A stretch of 64,000 nucleotides of DNA, taken from positions 1,550,001-1,614,000 of the forward strand of contig JAESUZ010003526.1 in the NCBI GenBank assembly GCA_017311185.1, given 5' to 3'. Shown here piece after piece: positions 51,055 through 64,000 of the stretch. A program made the position numbers and the translations under genes. The notes under the pieces are model-generated. The model worked only from the letters and a program-made list of their open reading frames with translations, was not told where the DNA came from and did not search any database. The DNA comes from Proteles cristata cristata. Taxonomy: Eukaryota > Chordata > Mammalia > Carnivora > Hyaenidae. Each line of letters opens with the position of its first letter. Positions within the stretch are counted from its first letter, which is position 1.

Positions 51055-51725
51055 TTAAATTCATCCACTGAAATATTTATTGAGCACCTACTATGAGCTA
51101 GTCACTGCTTTAGCCTCTGGGGATATATAGTGAATACGGACAAAGGTCGCGGCTCACATTTTTTTTTTTAAATGTTTTATTTATTTCTAGGAGAGAGAGA
51201 AAGACAGCGTGAGCAGAGGAGGGTCAGAGAGAGGAGTCACAGACTCCGAAACAGGCTCCAGGCTCTGAGCTGGCAGTCAGCACAGAGCCCGACACGGGGC
51301 TCGAACCCACGAACCGCGAGATCATGACCTAAGCGAAAGTCGGACGCTTAGCCGACTAAGCCACCCAGGCGCCCCGCGGCTCACGTTTTAATGGGGGAGA
51401 CACAGGCAAGGAACAGGTGAACAAAATCAACATGATAAGGACAGATTATAACAAGCTTTGTGGATAAAACCAAGTAGGGTGAGTGATAAAGAAGAGGGAA
51501 AAGACTCGGGGATGGGGTTTGAGGTGAGAGAGGGGTGGTGAGATGTGCCCTCCCATGAGGCTCTGGGTAATTACGTGTTGGATGCAGAGTTTGAGGTACC
51601 GGTTGGGGTCAGAGAGGAAGGCAGGGCCCAGATCATACAACGCCTTGCGGGGCAATCTATGGACCCGAGGACTTTTGCTAAAAGCAATGGAAGCCACGGG
51701 AAGATTTTAAACAGAGGGTGGTGTT
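51055..51725 (-). mobile_element. L2 fragment split by a SINE
   Basis: Antisense L2: TATTTATTGAGCACCTACTA, CACTGCTTTAGCCTCTGGGG, later AGGGCCCAGATCATACAACG and AGCAATGGAAGCCACGGGAA. The SINE at 51158-51374 interrupts it. Confidence 0.8.
51158..51374 (-). mobile_element. Felid SINE, CTAGAAATAAA-tail subfamily, inside L2
   Basis: Target duplication CGCGGCTCAC at 51148-51157 and 51375-51384. Confidence 0.96.
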
Positions 51726-51835
51726 GGGGGAATATAATTAAAACCTAACTCTTACAACCCAGGGAACCTCCCCACAGAGGTAGAGGAGAAAGAAAACACT
51801 TCTTTGACTGAGTAGGCATTAAAGCTGAATGTGAG

Positions 51836-52050
51836 GAGCGCCTGGGTGGGTGGCTCAGTCGGTTGAGCGTCAGACTCTTTGATTTTGGCTCAGGTCATGA
51901 TCTCATGGTTCGTGAGTTCGAGCCCTGTGCCAGGCTCTGTGCTGACAGTGTGGAGGCTGCTTCGGATTTTGTCTCTCTCCTTTGATCTCTGCTCTTCCCC
52001 CACTTGTGCTCTCTCTCTCTCTGTCTCAAAATAAAGTTAAAAAAATAAAG
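51836..52050 (+). mobile_element. Felid tRNA-derived SINE
   Basis: Sense copy with a 4-bp GGTG duplication in the head (GGGTGGGTGGCTCAG). Flanks AAAGCTGAATG and AAAGCAGAATC. Confidence 0.93.
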
Positions 52051-53640
52051 CAGAATCCACAGCTTGGGCAACAGGCGGCGCTGTTTCCCGGGATGTTTGC
52101 CTTTCACAAAGGTTGCTCCCAGGTCCTTGAGAAAGAGCGCCAGGGTTTGATAACCTGGCTAGAAGCTTTCTTAGCTTTTAACAAGATATATGAACTCGGA
52201 TATCAGAGTTAGGAGCTCAGGGCCAGAATTGGAGACTTTAATTTGGGACGAGAGTAGGAATGGAGTTGAGGCATGGAGTCCCAGGACCCCGGAGGTGATG
52301 GGTGTTGGAAGGAGGGGTGACCAGGCAGTGGGGCTGGGGAGGCTGACCGGGCGATGGGCTGGTGAGTCTGCCCTCTTGGGAGTTGGTGGTGCCAGGACAA
52401 GAGTAGTTTAGCGGCGTGGAGGTGACAGAGGCTCGCCTGGCCAGCCCAAGTCGTGTGGAAGCAAAGGGCTGTCCGAGAGCAGCATAGGCCACTGTCTAGA
52501 TGCGCCTCTCGCGGGGAAGCAGAGTGGGGAAATGAGGCACTAATTAGAGGGGCAGAGGGTTTGGGAGGGTTTGGGTTGCAATTATTATGCAATTATTATT
52601 GCAATTATGCAATTATTTGGATATTTGCAAAATAAGTAAATGGTGGACCCAGTGAACATCGAAGCAATACAAAACGTCACACTCTGCACGGTCCCCATCC
52701 CTTTCCCCGCACTAGAGGGGACGGAGCACAGGTAACAGCTTAAGGGCTTTTATCTGAGGTTGTATTTGGGTTTGGGGGCAGGGAGGAGAAAGATGCGAAT
52801 CACTAGAGGCTAGGAATGATCTGGCACAGAAGGGGCACCAGTGATGGAGGGGAGGGGAGATAATGACGGGAGTCGAGTTCAGGAGCAGGCAAGGTTGAGA
52901 GAGGTAGGTGGTCCCGGGCCGGGTGGAGGGCTGGCCTTTGTAGGGAGAGGGGACGCTCTGGCACCGCGGGGGTGGACATGCTTTTACAGTGAAGACTCCT
53001 GTGAGCGCCACCACCTTCGTCTCAGAGAGGGGCCAGCCCCAGTCATTGCTACCTGCCACCAGGAGGGGGCGCCTGCCTGCTTGTGAACTCGGCAGGTAGG
53101 TCAGCTTTGGCAGGTCTCTCCCACACCTGACCCCCCCATTCACCTGAGGGCCAGGATGGGCTGATTCTTGGCTCCTGCTTCAGACCATCCTCCCTGGACC
53201 CTGGCCCAGCTCTTCAGGCCTCTAAGGCCAGACCCCTGGGCCCAGCCGCTGCCTGACCAAGAGCTGATGAAATCACCAAGGGGTTTCGTGTTGACCACGG
53301 CGTGGTTTCACTACGGGACCCCTGCCCTAGGTGCCAAACCGGAATTGAGAAGAGCACTTTGGCCTCCAATTCCTGAGCCACCTGCCACCATGACAGCCTC
53401 CTTGGTCACCCCTTCTCTGAATACCCCAGAAATGGAGCTGACTCCCAAAGTCCAGATGCAAGATCCATGGCTCCTGGACACCAGTGGCTCCTGCCTCGGG
53501 GCTCCGGGGGTCGGTGTGGGCATTGGGGCGGCCCTTGCTGCAAGTCAGGCTGAGAGCAGGCTGGGTGGGGGCGCGGGACTGGAGAGACGCGGCGGCTGCA
53601 AAGGAAGCAGGCATACACGGTCCTTCGTCCGGCTGGGGAG
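52051..53640. other. Intergenic DNA beyond the ALDH3A1 3' end
   Basis: No gene recognised. 52578-52616 has a short ATTATGCAATTATT-type repeat. The 224-codon frame starting at 53168 on the plus strand has no family match and runs across the ALDH3A1 3' UTR in antisense. Confidence 0.5.
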
Positions 53641-53642
53641 CT

Positions 53643-53648
53643 TTTATT
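53643..53648 (-). terminator. ALDH3A1: ALDH3A1 poly(A) signal
   Basis: AATAAA on the minus strand, 188 nt beyond the ALDH3A1 stop and the first such hexamer after it. The 3' UTR would be about 200 nt. Confidence 0.8.
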
Positions 53649-53835
53649 GGTCTCTATGTGTCCAGCAGGGGGTGGCGACTTGGGGAAGTAAGGCCCGGGG
53701 GAGTAAGGCTCCAAATGGGAGTGGGGGGCATGCACTGATCCACGGGGGAGCAAGGGGAGGCTCCAGGAGCAATTCTCCTAGGGCAGGACCGAGGGGCAGG
53801 GGTGTGGTGCGGCGAGGCCAGCCAGGCGCAGCACT

Positions 53836-60125
<6,290 letters not shown>

Positions 60126-61545
60126 GGTGCCTGGGGACAGAGAGCGCCTTGGAGCCGGGGAGGAAGACGGGTGCATCCCTCATACCGGGACCTGGGGACT
60201 GCAGGGACAGCACCCTCATTGCTCAACCACTGTGTTACCTTTATAGGAAGAGAAAGGTTCCCTCCCTCCCCCAGGAGAGCTGGGGAAATGGCATTCTTTT
60301 GCCTTCTCAGCCCCCTAACTCAGCTGTCTGGCTCCCCTGGCCTCTGAGCTGATGACAAATCATCTGCACTGAGGGCCAGGAAGCAATGGCATGCGACGCT
60401 AAGTGCTCATGGTGAGTTCCTGGCAGTGTGCGGAGGGAGGGGAGGGCAGAGGCGGGGCAGCCCCTTTCCAGCGGCTCTCATGCCCCGCTCCCACCTCTAC
60501 CAGCTCGCAAAGCTCCCAGCAAACACTCCCAGAGCTCTGCACACGCGGCCAGGCCACTGTTCAGGGCAGGCTGGCCGGCCGGGGTTGGGATTCCACACCC
60601 CGGCTGATTAAAGACAGCCCAGCGTCTGCACACCAGTACCACCTTGCTGGCCCCGCGATGGCCTGCAACAGCACCGGCTGCTTTGCAGGTGGAACCAGAC
60701 TTGGTCTTTAAGCCAGTGGGTGCCTGTAACACGTGTGAGACACTGAGCACACGCCAGAAGACTCCCGCCTCCCAGAGCTTCAGAGCTGCACACGGCCGTG
60801 TGGAGGGCATTCCTGCTACCAGGGCAAGAAACCGTCCTGGCAAACGGGGCTGGTTCTTCTGGGGGCCATTTGGCTGCATCCAAGCAAGAGCCTTTAACAT
60901 ATATTTCCCTCTGACGGTGCAGGGCCACATTCAGGAGCTTATGGAAATTGCAGCGTTCCTAAACATGAATGAGCAAGTTCATCAAGTCCGTATACAACGG
61001 AAAACAGTGGAAACATCCTAAACGCCCATCAGCAACTGAAATGAACTAGACAGCACCTGTGTGATAGCCAGCTGTGCAGGATTTAGGAGGGGCGTAGAGC
61101 AGATGTCACCTTCATCAGGACACTGGCCGTCTGGGCCAGATGCGTCCCAGCCATGAGGCATAAGAGAGAAAGCCGGCAGAACATCAGGAACCCTAGGCGT
61201 GTGTGTGCACATATGCGTGTGTGTATGTGCTCTTGCACGCGCAAGAAAAGACCAGAAGGGTGGCCCCCAAGGTGGCGACCATAAGTACGGGTGGCATCAG
61301 TGGTGATCTTTGCTTTCATCTTCCACCGGTGTTTCACTTCTTTTGCAAGGAGCTTGCATTTTTAAAAAATGTTTTGTAACTTTTTGAATAGGTAACGCAT
61401 GCTCGTGGTAGAAGAAGTAAAAGATACAAAAGGGGCACAGAGAAAAGCTTCCCTTTGCCCTTTTCCCTCAGCAATTCCTTTCCGTCTTCCCAGAGACACC
61501 CACCCCTGTCGGACACTGCATAACTGCTAATATCAGGAAGAGAGC

Positions 61546-61722
61546 CACAATAAGGCTATTTCTACTTTGCAAAAAAAATTATATATACCATTTATACTGT
61601 ATATGCATATGTATGACATGTATACATACATATGGATGTAAATATATGCATATATGGTATATTTAATGTATATGATACACATATACTTTTTTTTTGGCAA
61701 AGTGGAAATAGCTGCGTTGTGT
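61546..61722. repeat. AT-rich inverted repeat (hairpin)
   Basis: Arms CACAATAAGGCTATTTCTAC (from 61546) and, in reverse complement, CACAACGCAGCTATTTCCAC (ending 61722), both continuing ACTTTGC then a run of A. Between them lie about 110 bases of ATATAC/GTATAT sequence that are themselves close to palindromic. Confidence 0.8.
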
Positions 61723-62219
61723 GTAATCCTGCAAGGGGTCGGATATCTCCCGCTGCCTCCCCTGTCCACGGTGCTGACCCCCGCCCCGGGCTTTCTGCAT
61801 AGAGAGGAGGGACCCCTGCATTCAGGGCGTTCCTGCTGATCACGACCCCAGACACACAGCCCCACAGGAAGGTCCTGCTTCCCTCCCCAGCCTTGGGTGG
61901 GCAAACCAGAGCAGCAGGCCCTGGCCATCGGTGGCCCAGGGCGGAGTGGGTGAGTGAGACAGGGCGGGCTGGCACCCCAGGCCCAGCGCTCGGGACCACG
62001 TGGTCTCCGGGAAGGAGCCCCTCTGCACGGCATTAATAACGGCGCTGCCTCTCCGTTCCTAGAGATTAATGGAGCTGGAGAGCATCTGACACTGCGCCTG
62101 GAGGCAGCCGGCATTCCTTTCCTGGGACCAGGCTGCCTTCCCACATCTCTGCAGCCCACCTTTCTCACCTGTGCGGACTCTGCCCCCAGGCATCGCCGCC
62201 AATGGCTCCGCCTCAATCC

Positions 62220-62325
62220 TCCCCTCTGATCCTCACAAAAGCTCCATAGCAGCGCCAGGGAAGAAGGAACTGTTAGGAGTCCACTTAACAGATGAGCAAA
62301 GTGAGGCTGAAAGTCACTAGGTATT
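62220..62325 (-). repeat. MIR fragment
   Basis: Weak antisense MIR: CACTTAACAGATGAGCAAAG, TGAGGCTGAAAGTCAC. Confidence 0.5.
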
Positions 62326-62392
62326 CCCACCTAGGGAAAAAAACCAAAGAGGAACGGGGTGGGAGGGAGGGGAGAAGATTACCTTTGACACA

Positions 62393-62420
62393 AGTCTTTC
62401 CCAGCGCCTTGAGCTTCTGG
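62393..62420 (-). other. ALDH3A1: Candidate ALDH3A1 untranslated exon 1
   Basis: On the minus strand GACTTGTGTCAAAG is followed by GTAATC, a splice donor. It would join to exon 2 as GTGTCAAAG|GCACCATG, which resembles the human mRNA leader as I remember it. A TTAAAT box lies about 25 bases upstream. The transcription start is a guess. Confidence 0.45.
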
Positions 62421-62441
62421 ACTGAGCAGCCTAGAGGGGAC

Positions 62442-62449
62442 ACATTTAA
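62442..62449 (-). promoter_or_regulatory. ALDH3A1: Candidate TATA-like box of ALDH3A1
   Basis: CCTTAAATG on the minus strand, at a fitting distance before the candidate first exon. Placement rests on the exon 1 proposal. Confidence 0.35.
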
Positions 62450-63374
62450 GGACCCTTCTTCCCGCCCACTTGGCCTGCGAGTCCCTGCCCAGGAAGTTTG
62501 TGTAACGAGAACAAGACAGTATTCAAATATGGGTTGTAGCTAACGGACCTCTACTTCCTATGGGCCCCGGCTTTGGGGATTAGGCCTTGGGTGGTTGATT
62601 TTTTTTTTTTCTGTTCTGAAATGCAAGAATGCGTCTCTGAGGACCTGGGTGGGGCTCACATCCAATATTCAAAAGGAGCCTATGTGTCTGCCCCGGGCGA
62701 GGGCCCCTGATTGATTCGGCCTGGCATGCACCCCTTCCAGATTTCCGAAATTCAATTGCCAGAGGCTGTTGTCTCAGTTGCCCCGTTATGTAAGGTCAGC
62801 AGAGGGTGAGCTACGAGTCAGGGTGAGTGTGCGTGTGCACAGCTTCCCCCAAACGCACCAGTGCCCGGGCGCGTTCCGGTCCCCTCACCTCTCTGCTGTG
62901 ATCACACATGTCATGGGACCCCCCCGCCCGAGGTAGAGACGTCCCACCTGGGGAACCGCAGGCTGGGGGCTTTCTCCGCGAGCCCCACCGATGCGTGGAG
63001 CTGCCCTCTCGTGAAAAGCAGAGACGATGCCGAGAACCCGTAACGACTGTGTGGTCCCCATCTGGAAGCCCCTTCCTCTGCCATTTGCCGGATGTTTGCT
63101 GGGCAGGTCCTCTGTGGCACCTAATGCGGACGGAGGCGGATGTCACTTACAGTCACTTCTGTCCCCTGTCCCACTGCTGCAGACTCCCGGTATCTCCTTA
63201 CCACGCTTCCTGCCAAACTTTCCCACCGGCGGGCCCCCTGCAGCCGGCATCTGGGTGCCCTGGCTTCCCAGTTCACTTAGAGGAAGACACAGGTCTCCGC
63301 AGTGGCCTGAGGGTGTCCTCCTCCTCTCCCCTCCCTCTCTGGGAGGCCCTTCCCCCCCCCCCATACCCACACAC
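62450..63374. other. ALDH3A1 upstream flank
   Basis: GC-rich, no gene recognised. It may hold regulatory sites, but none can be assigned by eye. Confidence 0.45.
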
Positions 63375-63610
63375 AGCTCTGCTCAAGTGTCACGGAAAAC
63401 TGTAGCGAGCCCGCCCTGTTACTTTCTGTCTTCTTCCTTCATTTCAGTTTTCTCCCACTGACATGCTATTTATTTGTCTACTCATTTCATTGGCTACCTG
63501 CCGCCCTCCAGCTAGAATTCGGTTTGCTCACTGCCCTCATCCTCACACCTTACGATGGTGTCTGGTGCACAGTGGGTGCTCAGACAGTATCTGCGGAATG
63601 ATGGGATAAA
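63375..63610 (+). repeat. L2 3' end
   Basis: GCTCAAGTGTCACGGAAAAC, ATGCTATTTATTTGTCTACT, CAGCTAGAATTCGG and GGTGCACAGTGGGTGCTCAG in the order of the L2 3' UTR. Confidence 0.75.
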
Positions 63611-64000
63611 CAGGAAATTTCAAAACAACATGGTCACTGTAGCAGCTGGCATACGCACAAGATGTTTACGGGACGAAGCTGCCACCAGAGGGGACTGCAT
63701 CTGGGCTGAATGAGGGGTATTCAAGCAAGGAACAGCAAGAGGGCTTGGAACAGCAAAAGCGAAGGAACGGAGGCAGCGAGCAAGGTCACGTGTCCCCTAC
63801 AGTTAGTAACAAGTGGTGGTGAGTATGCTGCCACCGGCCGGAGGTGAGGGAGTGGACGGGGCCCCGGGGGGCGGGGGGCACACGGAGGCCTGGGGGCTGG
63901 GGGCTGGCTGCGGGTTTAGGGGGCCTGAAGGAGCTCATCACAGCTTATCAAAATCCAATCTTATTTTTGGAGGATCGCTGCGTGTAGGGCGCCGGCTCGA
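63611..64000. other. Window end without recognised elements
   Basis: About 390 bases, G-rich at 63855-63925. Nothing identified. Confidence 0.5.

Larger units (their letters stand above)
60131..62392. other. Probable ALDH3A1 intron 1
   Basis: About 2.3 kb. Holds a short old L1-like piece (about 60945-61035), an AT-rich hairpin (61546-61722) and a weak MIR (about 62220-62325). No coding exon is seen; a 265-codon minus frame at 61533-62330 runs through the AT-rich hairpin and is not credible. Confidence 0.55.

Noticed and set aside
60945..61035. New exon upstream of ALDH3A1
   Set aside because: Resembles a short old L1 3' piece (CATCCTAAACGCCCATCAGC); no splice sites fit.
61533..62330. 265-codon minus-strand frame
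   Set aside because: It ends in YIYIHMYVYMSYICIY from the AT-rich hairpin and has no family match.

Overview
This is nuclear DNA from a carnivore, almost certainly a cat (Felidae). Two things show it. About 43 copies of the tRNA-Lys-derived carnivore SINE (head GGGGCGCCTGGGTGGCTCAG, body TCATGATCTC and GAGCCTGGAGCCTGC, CT-rich stretch, AATAAATAAA tail) litter the window, with the sequence type seen in felids. Every coding exon also reads as a close mammalian ortholog with GT-AG introns. The gene order, ALDH3A2 (+), SLC47A2 (-), ALDH3A1 (-), is the order of human 17p11.2. The species cannot be fixed from sequence alone.

Layout. 93-9940 holds the last five exons of ALDH3A2 (fatty aldehyde dehydrogenase, residues 267-485), transcribed to the right; its first exons lie outside the window. 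13241-33083 holds the complete 17-exon coding region of SLC47A2 (MATE2 proton/organic-cation exporter, 581 codons in my model), transcribed to the left, tail to tail with ALDH3A2. 33084-53640 is intergenic DNA of about 20 kb made of SINEs, worn L1, L2, MIR and MER5 copies and two very long homopurine/homopyrimidine tracts; I see no gene there. 53640-60130 holds ALDH3A1 (cytosolic/corneal aldehyde dehydrogenase, exactly 453 codons in ten coding exons), transcribed to the left, with a candidate untranslated first exon near 62393-62420. The rest to 64000 is its upstream flank.

How the genes relate. ALDH3A1 and ALDH3A2 are paralogs with the same exon structure (the 142, 167 and 100 nt exons match one for one). 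Both oxidise lipid-derived and other aldehydes, ALDH3A2 at the ER membrane through a C-terminal anchor and ALDH3A1 in the cytosol. SLC47A2 sits between them and exports organic cations. They share a neighbourhood; nothing in the sequence shows that they work as one pathway.

No new biological system was found. The points most worth a second look are: loss of the human-type start codon in SLC47A2 (ACG in place of ATG); a pair of competing splice donors in SLC47A2 exon 12, one of which makes an immediate stop; a 33-nt U2 snRNA retrocopy with a perfect 14-bp target duplication; a distinct felid SINE subfamily with eight copies; two pure purine/pyrimidine tracts of about 330 bp in opposite orientation; and an AT-rich hairpin with inverted arms near 61546-61722. 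Exon boundaries were placed by eye from splice sites, reading phase and remembered human proteins. Repeat boundaries are approximate to about 10 bp unless a target duplication is quoted.
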